Assembly (NCBI GenBank): GCA_963662155.1
Contig: OY759262.1
Coordinates: 14,070,782 to 14,134,781, forward strand
From: Lamellibrachia columna
Taxonomy: Eukaryota > Annelida > Polychaeta > Sabellida > Siboglinidae
DNA: 64,000 nucleotides
Direction of reading: 5' to 3'
Shown here: one piece after another, positions 12,497-25,212 of the stretch
Layout of the letters: every line of letters starts with the position of its first letter
Numbering within the stretch: the first letter of the stretch is position 1
Made by a program: the position numbers and the translations under genes
Notes under the pieces: model-generated
Database searches by the model: none
The model's input: only the letters and a program-made list of their open reading frames with translations
What the model was told of the DNA's origin: nothing

Positions 12497-15307
12497 TATA
12501 ATGATGATTTCTAAATGTTTGTCCCGTCCGTGATTTTGCCTAGTGGCGCGCATGAACGTCGTTGGTGTGTGTTTGCGTATCAAGAACATTTGTATAACAG
12601 TCATTATAACCTTGTGAAAATAACCTGCCGCAGCTGTCGGCAGCATTTAATGCGACTGGTTGTTGTTTTTTTTACTTCTTTACTTTCCACCAGAATAGAA
12701 CATCATTTTGACAGGTTGCAAACAATGGGTTCAGTCACACGAAGGCAATCAGCCCATTATTTCTTCAAAACTCCCGTCTAATGGCACTGTCACAACTTGC
12801 AAGTTTTCATCACCCCTTGAATATCGTTTGCTTTCTTTACGATCTGGCACATGCATGCTGGGGTAGGTGCAAGTCCAGGGATGCACATATGACGACGGCG
12901 AAACAAAGTTAAGCTAAGCCGTGACACCTAGAACAGCAGCCTTTGGTGGTCTAATCAGCATACGCAGCAGGCCGACAACATATAATCTAATGGGCCAATG
13001 TTTGCACAGTGAAATAAATCTTCTACACACAGATAATTCCAACCAATGCCGAAAGCTGCATGCAGGTGCATGCCAGCTATGGGACGGCAGCATTTAGCGT
13101 TCTGGTGAGATTCTAGAATGTCATCATGCTCGATCAGTGTCTGTATTGAATATTATAGGATATTTCGTTGGATCTGCATCACAGATTTGATTTAGCAATA
13201 TTTGCGGCAGACCAACACACACCATGGGACGTTAGTCATTTATCATTCGCATGCACACGCGCACACGCAGCGCACACGAAGAATTGGACAGTGTATGAGA
13301 ACAACATGAATTAAAGTTGTCTTTAGAAAATAATCTAAAAATTTTATTTTTAATTATAAAATAAACTTTCCTTCATTCGTTTAATATAAGCAAGCATTTT
13401 CTGCTCTCAGTTTTTTCGCTATAATTAAGAAGATACTGTTTAACATTATCTCAGTTAACACGCGCACTCATGCTCACACGACTCGTCATATAGCGTCTAC
13501 AAAGTGGCGACTGAATAAGAACGAAGTAGTATGGCAGGAAGTGGGAGATTGGTCATAAAAATGGCGGGAGGTTGGTCCCCCAATACAGATGGGAGTTTAG
13601 CCCACAAACATTTTGGAGATGGGACGTTGAGACCCCTACCAAATGTACCCTTCAAGAATGTTCACAATCACCTGGAGTTTGCACGTCAGACGCTTAATTT
13701 ATTGTTTAGTTTCTAAATTATAATTGCAGACAGTCATAACTGCATAACATATTTAATCATATGTTGCTACTATTGTGACTTGACATGCACTTAGAATTTA
13801 TAGAACGTGTTTTGAGATAACATTACGGTGTGACCCCCAACGCTTACCCCTGGAAACAACGGACAAGTCGGCGTGTGATTGCACCATTACTTCTCGTCCT
13901 ATAGCGGCTGCTAACGGGCCGCGATGCACGAACATCCATACTTGTTCGTTGATAAAAACAAGGTAAAGCACACAAGCTATGGGATCGTTTCAAAATCACA
14001 ATTGTCGACACTTTATTTCGGAAGGAAGTGTACTATCGATCTATATCATAATGATCGATACATGCCTAATAGGCCTATATGAACAATGTGCTCCAGTATG
14101 TTAATGATGATCTAAATGCACTGTTCAGACAAGGTCATCAATGCGTTGTCGACAATGCATTTTATGTTGACAACTAGATATTATATTCCCACGAGAAAGG
14201 ACTCGACCAATTAAGACGATGAAACACGCACATGACCACGGCCATGATTGCTGATTCTTGTCCTTAGCAGCAAGGTTAGCCGCTGATCTGCTCGATCAAT
14301 AAATAATAGAGGTCAGCTTCTGTACACAGACAAACAAAACACTCATTAGCATGCTGATCCACATGCAAACATTGCAGTATTTCACTTGTCATTAACAAGG
14401 AGCCGTTGAAACGCCGTTTGCACAATGTTTTGTGAATCTCTTACCACCACCACCAGTACCCTACGCAACCCTTCGTCAGCACAGATGTTCCATCTACACC
14501 TATCTCTATCGTAGGCCCTACTTCATGTAATTCGGCCTGGTCTTGGTAAGTACAATTCTCCCATCCAGTAATACTTCCTTGTCACGAATCTGCTTTGGAA
14601 ATACATTGAGATAACAAGTAGTCTATCCGTTTGTATTGTGTATTGTTCAGAATTAGACCTGAAATCCGACAAGGCCGAGTAGAATAAGTTTAGGTTGTTG
14701 ATCCCGTTTTATGTTAACAACTGTAGGCTTAATTATTATGCTAATAAATGTAGGTGTATTTATAACATAAGTGCGACATCGATTGTCATTCTGTAGCCAA
14801 AACCTATGTATTTGGACGTTTCAATTTCGTCCGTGTTGAGGTCTTCTTGAGAAAGAAATCATCTTGTAGATGAATGGAACACCTTCATTCTGTAGTGTTG
14901 TCTGGTTGTGGTCCTAGCTGCACTCTGATCATTGTGTGGCTACATAAATAGTCATCGACGAAGGCCAACGTATCAGCTTAATGCTATAAATGCCGTAAGC
15001 TGGCCGACACAACATTAGTGTCGCAGACCACTACAGCTCCAAGTTGAATACTGACCAATCTTAGGCTTAGTCCATTCTGTCAACGTGCCCTGCACTGCAG
15101 TGCGCATACCAGAATCACCTGCATAGGGAGCCTACCATTGAACGTATGTGGCGAATACGTACCAACTCTTGCTTACAAATGCACCGGTCGTCTGGGAAAG
15201 CCTCTATAGCTCGTATCGCGGGAGGTGCACCCCCTTATACTTAGCCCTCCTGGGAAGCTAGACATCCCGACTTCCTTAGATTCCAGTTTGATGTTGCTGC
15301 CGAAGGA

Positions 15308-15739
15308 TTAATTGATTATTGCCTTAATTGGAAATTTCGACGACGACAATGATGATTGTAGACTGAAAGAACTAGCTAGAGTTATCTTGTTCCAACATGT
15401 ACTCGCATATCCTGCTGTGATCAACTGCATCCCAGTTCTAGTAAAGGGTGGGAAGCAGTGTACACATATTGTAAAACTGTCTGCTTCCAGACAAAATTCA
15501 GCATCGTTATCTAGGAACTTGGATGAACATAAGATTAGGACACCGAACACCAAACTGATCGCCACATTGCTAATGTCCATGGTTGTAAGCGCACAGGTAT
15601 ACCCGTTCGACTTGTTCAAAACTTCAAAAGTGCTATCTGTGTTTGCCTTACGAGAGGCTGGCGGGACGTTCTCCGTTGCGTGGACTACATACTCACTACT
15701 TTCGCGTAACAGTGACGTCCTTGCAGAAACGGAAAACAA
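15308..15739 (-). other. Unrecognised open frame with a signal-peptide-like segment
   Basis: A 143-codon frame with an internal Met at 15580 starting MDISNVAISLVFGVLILCSS, which looks like a signal peptide or membrane segment. A Cys-containing stretch follows (C-x8-C-x2-C). The opposite strand is open for 189 codons over 15312-15881, so at least one frame is a shadow. I found no clear donor site, no family match and no downstream exon. It could be the first exon of a secreted or receptor-like protein, or chance. Confidence 0.2.
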
Positions 15740-16551
15740 GTTCTATGGAGCGTCTGGAAATCTACTGCATGCACAAGCGATAACGATATATGCGATACCT
15801 CGCCCATCTGTCATATGTGCGTGTTCCTCATGCAAGTACCGAGTAAATGTACCATGTGATAATGCCTGCAATGGTGCGTGACGTTATACTGGCAAGTCTC
15901 GATCCCTCAGTCGTACGTGTGACCTAATAGTTCCATGTATTTTATGTGTGGACTTTTGACGTTCCAACTCCTATTCACAACGGTTCAAACATTTGAATCT
16001 CTGCTTCCCTCACCCCATATGCGTCGCATATGTGGTCCTCGATGTAGGTGTTCGTGGTGTATTCAACCATCAATCCAACCATTGGTTTCGGCAGCGATCG
16101 ATGTCTGGATCATCGGTGTAGATGAAACTTACGCGACACAGCCTTGTGTTAAGCCATGCACCCACTAACTGTTGCCGCCAACGACTCTGCTTTCTGCACA
16201 ATCGAACCAGCTGCGGTCTCCGGCTCAGTGGTGCATCGTATTTGCTGAATGCGATAGTTGATCTTAGTCATCGCTTAGATTTTGTTGCTGCGAGAAGTCT
16301 TCGGTGATGCACTGTATCACGTGTCGCTGACACAAAGCTTAATTGTTGCCAAAAACCTTTTCATGCCAATGCACAGGGTATAAGGTTCAACATTTGTCCA
16401 CTGCTTGGCTTGTTTGGGAATAAACGATGTAAGACGAGAAGCTTGTACGGCCAACAATTAAAGTGGCATAAAGTAATATTATATTGTTCTAAAAGCTGTT
16501 CGGCTTTACTGGCTGAGCCAGTAATGCCACAACATGTTAGGGGTTATCGCG

Positions 16552-16580
16552 CCCGCGCGCACGCACGCACGCACGCACGA
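16552..16580. repeat. Short CG/CA-rich microsatellite
   Basis: A short ACGC-type run, with further CACACG-rich sequence to about 16,615. It is the second of three such runs within 6 kb. Confidence 0.85.
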
Positions 16581-16829
16581 ACACACGCGTGCACCTATCC
16601 ACCCCCACACACACGCTCCCAAAATCTCGGTTGATTCCTGCCTCTAGCTTCCATGTCCATATCGCTTCTTCCACGTGTCCTCTGCTTCTGTGGGACTCCC
16701 TCTCTACCACTTTTAGTCCTCCCAGTCTGTTATATGGTTCTCGGTGGCTAATGGTGTGGTCTGTGGTGGCGGACTTGATGATGGTCGACTGTGACCGTTT
16801 CTTTCAGCTCCTCGTGTATTGTTCTCTCG

Positions 16830-17950
16830 GTGCATTCTCCACATCTATATTGTGTTCCTCTAGTCTGGTCTTAAGCAAACTCTCTGTCTCCGCTGTATAG
16901 ATTGCGCCACAACTCTCACACGGGGCTTTGTACACTATAGTTCGCTCTATTCTTCCGGCTCTACGATGTCCGTTGGGTGTACCAACATGCATCTGAGGGT
17001 TGTGCAGGGACGAAAGGCTGTGGTCACACCATACTTTTTCAATACCCGACCAATCCTCTTTGACACACCTTCCAAGGTTGGGATGACAACCTGGCTTTTG
17101 TAGTTCTTATGTTTTTTTTTTCTTGTCTGTTTTCTTGCTCTTTTTGTTATCCTTCACCTTTCTTAAGGCCCAGGATACCCACACATTCTAAGAGCCCCTC
17201 ATAGGTGTTCCTCTTCTTCCTTCTTGCCCCCTTCCTCTGAAATTATTGCCTTAACCTGTTCATAATGGTTCTAACTACTCCTAACTTCTACTGTCTGTGG
17301 TGGTAGGGCGCGAAGTTCAGATACTGACCAGTGGGGGTTTTCTTTCTGTATACTGTGGAGTGGTGTTCTCTTCATCTTATTGCGTGAATGTTACGCTGCC
17401 TGTTGTGTCGAATGTGTCCACGTGTTGTCGTTGTTGTTCCTCCTCTTTGCATGTGTGTACTAGGCAAATTAGATCATCAACATACCGCCTTCAGCTCCTT
17501 GGTTTGCAGTCATCGTGCGGCTGTGGCAATGGTGTTTTGCTCCACGTCCTCCATATCATATACAGTGTTGTCGAGCGGGATACCCTCTTTGAGGATCTTT
17601 GGGGTGCCATTATACATCCATGGTATTTTTTCTAGAGTTGGATAGAAGTACCAATACTGATATTTAATTATCTTTACGTCTTTCTCCAGGGTGCTCAGCA
17701 TGCTGATCAGTTCTGGCTTATACTTCCTGGTCGGATCCTTCAGTTTTTCATATATTGGTTTGTCACTTACCATTTTAGTAATTTTCTGTTAATATTCTTC
17801 CGCCTCCACGGTGACCGTGGTCGGTCCCTTGTCGGCAGGGAGCATGATGATGGACTTTTCCTTCTGCAATTCATTCAGAGCAAATCTTCCTTGTTCGGGT
17901 ACATTCGGTTTTGGGGTCCTCGCTGATGACGTCATCTTACCAGGACATCA
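16830..17950 (-). mobile_element. Penelope-like retroelement relic (RT plus GIY-YIG-type endonuclease)
   Basis: Reading the minus strand from 17,950 downwards gives the expected Penelope order. An N-terminal RT block reads LPADKGPTTVTVEAEEY and then MVSDKPIYEKL. The RT catalytic motif RYVDDL follows (YVDD codons at 17484-17473). Next comes the block GVSKRIGRVLKKYGVTTAF, and then a GIY-YIG-type segment VYKAPCESCGAIYTAETES near 16,930. Several frameshifts and stops break the frame, and some RT segments are missing. YTAET replaces the usual YIGET, so it is inactive. Family assignment rests on motif order and spacing known for Penelope-like elements. Confidence 0.85.
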
Positions 17951-18318
17951 TCGCCAATCTTGTCACGTTGACGAGATTGGCGAAAATCTATACAGGTAAA
18001 TAAAACTTTGGAATGTGAAAAACGAAAGTACATAAACTAAATCAATTTAATGACAAAAGAACGTTAATAAGAACCGAAACCATTATAAATTAAACGCTAC
18101 ACATGTGGCGCCTCTCTCTGATAAGCGGGATAACTTTTTGTTCGGAATGTGATTTCAAGATGGCAAACCTCAATTTCTATCCGGCACTTCATGATTTTTC
18201 CATGTGTGTAAAGATAAACAATACATTTATTTTACTGAAATGCCATTACTTATTGTGATAACAAATATTGGGTTTGATAAAAATTTCAAATACACGCACG
18301 TTCAAAATTCAAGTTCAA

Positions 18319-18480
<162 letters not shown>

Positions 18481-18484
18481 GGAT

Positions 18485-20600
18485 CAACTGATTGATTAAT
18501 GCGTTAATATTATTAGTAGGCCATGAAAATAAACGTACAGCGTTGCTTATTAGTTAACCTAGTAAACAATACTACACAAATAAATGTATAATTATTATAA
18601 AAAAAATTATATGTATAGGCCGGGTGTATATATATACTGGGTATATGTATTTAAAAAAACAACAGGAACAGACGAGGACGAATATATAATAATAAATGCT
18701 GAGCCTGAGATCGATGCGTGATTCGAAGCCAAAGCCCTGAATTAATTATCAATTGAAAACATTTAACACCACCCAGCACTAAAAGTTATACTAGTATACG
18801 CCCACCGTGTCAATGTCCGTGGCACTGCATGTTTTTCTTCTGAAGTATTCAGAACAAGTTTACTATTTTAACAGTTTGAAAAAAGATGAATTGCATGAAT
18901 GGAACATCCTCAGCAAACCAGAACAATGCGCCGCACCTAATTTGGAAGAAAGTGGGCGGTCCAAAATGAAGACTGAATTAATAATTAACCAAAAAGCCGG
19001 TGCCCGTATCCCATAATACTATGACATAAGCATGGTTCAGCAGCTTTGTATTCCTACGCGATATGAACTTTTGCTGGTTTAATGCATTTTACCCAAATGC
19101 CAGTTAGGATACTGTGTAGTACGGAACAACACCATAAGCTAATGATATAAAAATGATATAGTAAACAGATGAAATTAACGGAAACAATTATATTTAGAGA
19201 AATTGTTTTTTTAACGCGTTGTAGTTTGTGCTAACAGGTGAGCTATCCGGCTGCGTCGGATTCCCAGTCTATCTGCAGGCTCTGGTTTATCACTTTATAT
19301 AGCGCGGTGGCTATTTAGCACGGGATCATCTAGATCAGTAGCCCGTCGGCGTCAGATATATGGTGAGTTTTGCAAGTATCTATTGGCATATTTAACCAGG
19401 ATCGGTAAATGAAATAATGTTGCAATATTTGCGGCAAGTCGGTCTTCGTCTCGCCGGTCATATCAACATCAATGGAGTCAAAATGGCGGAACGCCAAGAG
19501 CAAATCGGAGACTGATGCTCAAAGACTATCCTGCATTTGTGATGTAATGTATTCCAAGCTCACAAGCGATTGTGCAAATCTTGTGGTTGAAAGGACAAGT
19601 AATACGTGAAATTTAGATAGAAAGCTGTGTTTTTTAGTCTTGGTTTATCCACGTAAATACCGCCGGTTTTCTAAATCGGTGATGGTGAACTACATACAGG
19701 TCGGTAGCGCCGCCTACTGATCAGATACCCAACGCGTTTTAAAGAGACCCAATAATTTAAATACGCAACCCACGCCCATGATGTCAAATGTATCATGTTA
19801 CAAATACATGTATTTAATTATTAATTACCTATTACCTACTTAAACTGATTTTTTTTTCTTCAGTTTTTGTAATTTATGCAATTATATATTATACTGTTTT
19901 ATACAGTGATTGAAATTAGCAAAAAAATGAACTGGCTCGGATTTTTAAAACTATTTTGAACTGGCCCCGCAAAAATGTATCACTTATAAGTATATGTAAT
20001 AAAGCAAAGTTTTTGAGTGTAAAGCTAAAACAGACAATGCTTTATAAAAAGAATAAAATAATTTAATAAATATAAACCATACCAAATATTGTCGTTCATT
20101 TCTTATAAAGCAGACCAATAAAATAAAGTAAAAAATGTAATAAACGTTTCAATGTGAATTTTATTTGCGAAACAGTTACTATTGTTGAAAGTAACATGTT
20201 TGGTGCTGACTCACTTTCACAGCCAAATATCCCCCAACATATATATCTTATGAAAGCTGGATGAATTTCCTATCCTTTCATGTATATTTTATTACAAACA
20301 TAACAACATGGTGAATGGTAGAATCAATGAAAACAAGGAAAGAACTATACAGTTTTTTTGTAATTGTGAATACAAATTTAAAAAAAAAACCTTTCAAGAA
20401 AATAAACATCCACTTAATGGAATAAAAATACTGTTTTCACATGCCAGGATATGACCATGGAACAGTCAAAAGTAAAAAAAATACCACTACACTATTCCAT
20501 GGCTGAACACACCTGTATAATGTTATGTACAATCTGCCTGCTAAAAAATTTACAAATTTGATTATCATGAAATGTCTACAGACTCTACACTACTACACTA
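18485..20600. other. Intergenic AT-rich stretch
   Basis: Apart from the candidate promoter at 19.3 kb, I see only AT-rich unique sequence. An ATGGCGG-started nine-codon ORF near 19,482 sits in a slightly CpG-richer patch. Confidence 0.5.
19285..19362 (+). promoter_or_regulatory. Candidate promoter and non-coding first exon of beta-spectrin
   Basis: A TATA-like CTTTATATAG lies at 19293-19302. About 30 bases on is CGGGATCATC, and a strong donor G|GTGAGT follows at 19363. The first spectrin coding exon is preceded by a splice acceptor at 25041-25042, so a 5' non-coding exon must exist upstream. This is the best candidate I see, but the link is inference and no transcript evidence is available. 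Confidence 0.25.
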
Positions 20601-20627
20601 GAGTTCCATCCACAAATGTGGTGACAG

Positions 20628-22340
20628 TTAGCGCTTTCGCTTCCTAGCTGGAGCGGTTACAACCTTAGCTGGGTCATTGTACTCATATTTCACCATGTAA
20701 TGGTAGTGTTGGAAGCATAGATAAGGGCACATGCAGACTTTGCAAACAGCACATGCAAAGAGAGTGTCCACCCAGCATGTATGGATAAAAAAAATTATTG
20801 TGTGTCATGCTTCATTGGAGCATAATCAAGCTGTCGGCCAAAGCAAACTACTGCAGGTGATTGCACAATCGATGGATGACCACGGTTCTTCAGAAATGAA
20901 CGTCCGGCAATTAGTCCATCATCCAATGATGTCACGAACTGTTTCTGTGTCTGCCTGCTGGTCGGATGGAGCTCTCTGTGCAGTAGGTATGCCTGGACTG
21001 CAGACATATGCAGTACGTGGAAGAATAGCTGCAGGTACCAGGTCAGCGACTTCATGTGCTGGCGATACGTGGATACACGCTAGTCCAACAGGTCAACTCC
21101 TCCCATGAACTTGTTGTACATTGCTACTGCCTGAGGTCTGCTGACAGTCACTTCTGCACCTCCTTTCTCTCGTCTTTGGACTGTGTCATCTCCCAGGACA
21201 CCAGGCACATTACACAAGAGGTTCACAACACGAGTGTCCTTCCACCTCACTGCCAGAGTGCCAGTATGTGTCCCTTCATGCTCTTGAGGCCTTATCCACG
21301 CTTCAGACGTTTGACAGCAGCAGATTTCTTTGCATCGTCTGGAAGTCCAACTCTATTTACGTTCACTGTAACTCTATTCCCGTTCACTGTGTCACAAGCC
21401 AGTGTACACTTCTGTTGGAGCTTCTCGAACAACTCCATGCTGATGTAGTAATTGTCCATGAACAAACGATGGCCATTGTTCAGGTAGTTCTGGCAGACAT
21501 CCAGCACGGTCTGTGTTGTCTTTCCCACACCAGTGTCTTCCCTCTTGCCTGCATATGGAATAATGTTTACCACATAGCCTGTTGTGGATTCAGCCAGGGT
21601 GAATAGCTTTATTCCCCACTTCACAGGTTTGATTCTTATGTACTGCTTGCTAGTGAGCCGCCCTTTGAACTTCTGCATTATTTCAATAACCAGCTCTCGT
21701 CATGGCTTGTATTAGTTGTATACTGCCCAGAAACATCCATTCACACAATTCAACAAACCCTGAATTTTTCAGAGTTTGTTGGTCTTGCTGACTGCTGTGC
21801 TTTCATTGTCAACAAAATGCAGAAATCACATTTATTGCATGAAATGTTGACATATCATCATCTGACTGAAGCCTGGCGTCTGAGTCAGCCAGTGTGTTGT
21901 CCAGTAGTTTGCAAGTCGGCCTTTCTTCTGCACCAGTCCCATTCCAAGCACAAGCCCAACCATGTTTTCAGTTTAGGCACAACCATGTCTTCCCAAGGCA
22001 TGTGTTTACCCCCCTTCTTGGGAGCGACCTGCCTGCACTGCTCTGCATACCTGTTTGTTTCCGCGACAATGTCCCTCAACAAATATTCTGTAAAAAACAG
22101 CCCGAAGAGATCAACTGGTGACATGTTAGCACAACGTTGACTGTCAACAACACCCATGCCACTGACGAAACGAATGTCTGGAGCATCCGCCAGCTTGCTG
22201 GTCCACTGTTTCGATGGCTGTACAGGTTTATCCGAATTGCTAACGGCAATGCCTTGTCACGAACGTGTTGTTCCCCCAACTCAATTTCACTGGCTTCAAA
22301 ACCTTCAAAACTATCGTCACTGTCACTTTAAAACGATTCA
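20628..22340 (-). mobile_element. Decayed piggyBac-type transposase
   Basis: The minus strand carries in order an acidic N-terminal stretch (SDDSFEGFEASEIELGEQHV), the block DLFGLFFTEYLLRDIVAETN, and the DDE-domain block FKGRLTSKQYIRIKPVKWGI. Next come TGYVVNIIPYAGK, HRLFMDNYYISMELFEKL (its Asp is the usual second catalytic position), and finally a Cys-rich tail with CAVCKVCMCPYLC ending at the stop at 20628. The order and blocks are those of piggyBac (DDE_Tnp_1_7) transposases. Several frameshifts and stops break the frame, so it is a pseudogene. I could not define its terminal repeats. Confidence 0.88.
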
Positions 22341-25042
22341 GCAAACATCCCATCGCCACCACTGCTTGTTCTGGAATTGATGAAAATGTAATTAGTATTT
22401 TCGATTACTTTTCAGTTAACATCATGTAACTTTTAACTGAAATTATTCACTACATGTAGTCAATAAAATAAATATAACATACAACATTATGTGACATTTA
22501 CACATAATACAAATCGACGTTAGTCCACTCTTTTGATAATTTTTATAAACCATGTGGCCAGCATAGCTTCGATGGCGTTCTTGCAACCTTATTGCAGCGG
22601 GCTGCAATCGCCATCGCCGGTGATGGATGATATGTGAACTCCGAATATTGGAGCCGGAACACTGCATTATAAAGAGGAGATACTTTCTTAGTGAATCGCT
22701 CCCTAGATTATTGATTTGCGCGAGCGATAGGGAGCGAGAGCGATCGCTCGCCTGAAACGTGAAGCCCTGGTCATGTTTGGACAGTAAGTCTCTTTCACAA
22801 ACAACTGCCTGTTGTGTTAACATTATTTGGTTGGCTGTTGCTGTTGGCATTCTGTTGGGTACAATGGTGCTGCTATTGATATTGTTTTTCATTATGATAG
22901 CATCTGTAAAAAAATCACATCTATGCTAGGTTGCCAGTGGCCATTTAGGCCACATAGCATCGGATTTGGCTAAACAAAAGTTGCCAATTTGGCCACCAGC
23001 ATTTTCGTTGAAAAGCATGCAGAATACATGAGCGTTTGTAGTTTTCTTGGTGCGCATTACAAAATTACCAAATTGGCCAAACAACGTCGGAGCTAGCCCA
23101 GCCATGTGATAATTGGAGCTGGTGTGATGGGCCAAAGGAAGTCACAATAAAGTACAAATTAGCCATCTATGCATGGCAAGATAGGTGCAACAGTATATAG
23201 GGAATAATGTAACCAGATGAGGATGTTAGGAGGGACAGAGCGTTGCAAGTCAGTTTGTACTTCTTATATGCCGCTAATGCGATGTCAGGTTTTGCCTTTG
23301 TGGCTCAAAGGAGGTTAATTTCCAGTTTTCCAGTTAATTTCCTTTCTACTTATTGGCTGTAAGCAACATAATTACTTATTTTAATTTTAACTAATTGAGT
23401 TGATTACATTGCTATTTAAAGTAAAGTTACAAATCAGGCTGTGTGAATGTGACATTTTTTTAATGGCAATTGCGTGGAAGTGTTTCTAATGAATGTGTCT
23501 AGATTTCATCAGTATTAATTCGCTACATTCCCATATTACCAATTCATCCAAAACAATTGCTATTCTATTGCAAAACATGGCCTTTGTTAACTGTGTGTGG
23601 TTTTTGTGCTGCAGCTGTGATATAATTGAAAAAGGCAATGACTTGAGAGTGGAACCTAGCTTTTCCAGTCGTATGTTTTGTAGCAGTCCCCGCAGTACAT
23701 ACAGTGGTGAGCTGTCACAGAGGGGGCGTGTAGCCAGCGCAAACACTCATTGGTGACCTAGTTCCCGCCCTGCGTGTGGCGTGTCACTGTCTGTGTGTGT
23801 GTGTGTGTGCTTGTATGCCAAGCTACTAGTTATGATTCAATGGCTGCTGTTAGGTGTGGGTGGTGTCTAGGTTATAGCGTGAGGGAAAATTTTTATTGTT
23901 TTTACAACCTCTATTCGGTTATACATGAATACCCCACTGTCATGCCCAATTCACAAGACACATCCATCATCCTTCTGCTGGGTAGGATTGCAGGTTGTAC
24001 CCAGAGGTTTAACAAATGTTGATGGGAATTGCAACAAGAGATCTGAAATATATCTGAATACAAGTTTCATGGTTAGCAAAAAAACACATACGAACAGGTT
24101 ACTAACAAGTAGGGGACTGGTATGGTATTGGTGGCAGGTTCTACCACCGAACAGCAGGGACCCCAGGTGATTCACTATGGTACCCTGTATACATTAGGGA
24201 GGGTGGAGGCAAGTTTCAGCATTAACCCATTACACCCCAGCACCCAGGTTTCAGAATTAACTACATTGGCATCTGACTTTTACGTATAACTACACTAGCT
24301 TACCCCATCTATGGGGATGTTTTCTAAATTTATATCAAATTCAGTTTCCTATGTCATTTACTGTCTGGTTTTGAAATTCTGGAATTTAATTGCATTAACT
24401 AATTAGTTCCCATCCATTGTCAAGTAATTGAACTCACCCCTACTATTAGCTAGCACAATATGAGATGTGTCACAGGAGAATGTCTATGTGGAAGTAAAAA
24501 CATCTGTGGAAGTTGTAAATGTGTGACATTGCATCCTGGCAGCTTGGTGTATATCATAGCTCAGTGTCCTTGGAGAGCTAGAACTGATAAGTGATAACTG
24601 ATAAGCAGTTGTCAAACTGCTAAGTGGTCTGTTGAAAATGGTACAGGCTGCATTTATACAGTAGTTGCATCAGAACAATGTTGTAATAAGGATGTTGGTA
24701 AAAAAAAAAAAATTACCAAAATATACGTTGGATGAAGTAATAGCTCTGCAAGTTTTTGTTTTGTCATGGGACTCATGATTATATCACATAAGTGCATTAA
24801 CATGTCTCTGAAATGCACTTGTGTATCTGTTGTATTTCCAGAGTCACATTCCCTCATGTTGAAAAGTGTTCTACATATGCACCCGTTATATTTATAGGTG
24901 TTAGGGAACAAAGGTTATAGACAACCTAAATTCATGGGTCTGTGGAATGACACTGGAATTCGGTGCGAATGTGGACCTTGAATTAGACCGTGGTTGAATT
25001 CAAACAGTAATGTGCTAAAAAAGCTTGTTTGTTTGTTGACAG
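22341..25042. other. Sequence upstream of spectrin coding exon 1
   Basis: Apart from the dispersed repeat and a TTAA plus CCCATTACACCCC end at 24222, which resembles the piggyBac-type terminus at 33,104 but lacks a partner, I see no gene or exon. Small open frames on both strands at 23.5-23.75 kb mirror each other and match nothing I know. Confidence 0.5.
22923..23103. repeat. Dispersed repeat, copy 1
   Basis: A 181-bp unit starting near GCTAGGTTGCCAGTGGCCA and ending near GGAGCTAGCCCAGC. A clearly related copy lies in the same orientation at 39959-40145 inside a spectrin intron. Shared blocks are GGATTTGGCTAAACAAAA, CCAATTTGGCCAC and CATTTTCGTTGA. It is a non-coding interspersed element of unknown class. 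Confidence 0.8.
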
Positions 25043-25212
25043 TGGTGCTGCGGGAACTAAGTGCGGCAAGATGGAGATTGAGACTTTACAGTCCGGTGAT
25101 CTACTGAAGAACCACAATGCCCACCTGGATAACATGGAGAATGAGGATGACTGGGAGGGTGGAGATAATTCGGCCAAACTTTTCGAACGGTCCAGGATCA
25201 AAGCACTTGCAG
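25043..25212 (+). CDS. Beta-spectrin coding exon 1 (ATG at 25071)
   Basis: The acceptor GTTGACAG (ending 25042) precedes a 28-nt stretch and the ATG at 25071. The frame is open back to the acceptor, so an upstream ATG in another exon is possible. A start here gives 47 codons before CH1, close to the known length in flies. It ends [12 protein letters not shown]; the donor is GTAGGA. Intron 1 (781 bp) shows nothing I can name. Confidence 0.9.

Larger units (their letters stand above)
11802..16800. other. Intergenic region upstream of RCE1
   Basis: The RCE1 5' UTR and promoter must lie in the first few hundred bases. I saw no TATA element there. Beyond it are an ACGC microsatellite (12443-12496), CA/CG-rich runs near 13,250 and 16,555, and dual-strand open frames at 15.3-15.9 kb. 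I recognise no conserved protein in this stretch. Confidence 0.6.

Noticed and set aside
12515..13716. Plus-strand ORFs of 88 and 61 codons upstream of RCE1
   Set aside because: No recognisable motif, no splice support, and lengths expected by chance.
20731..22380. Plus-strand ORFs over the piggyBac relic
   Set aside because: They are antisense shadows; recognisable transposase blocks read on the minus strand.
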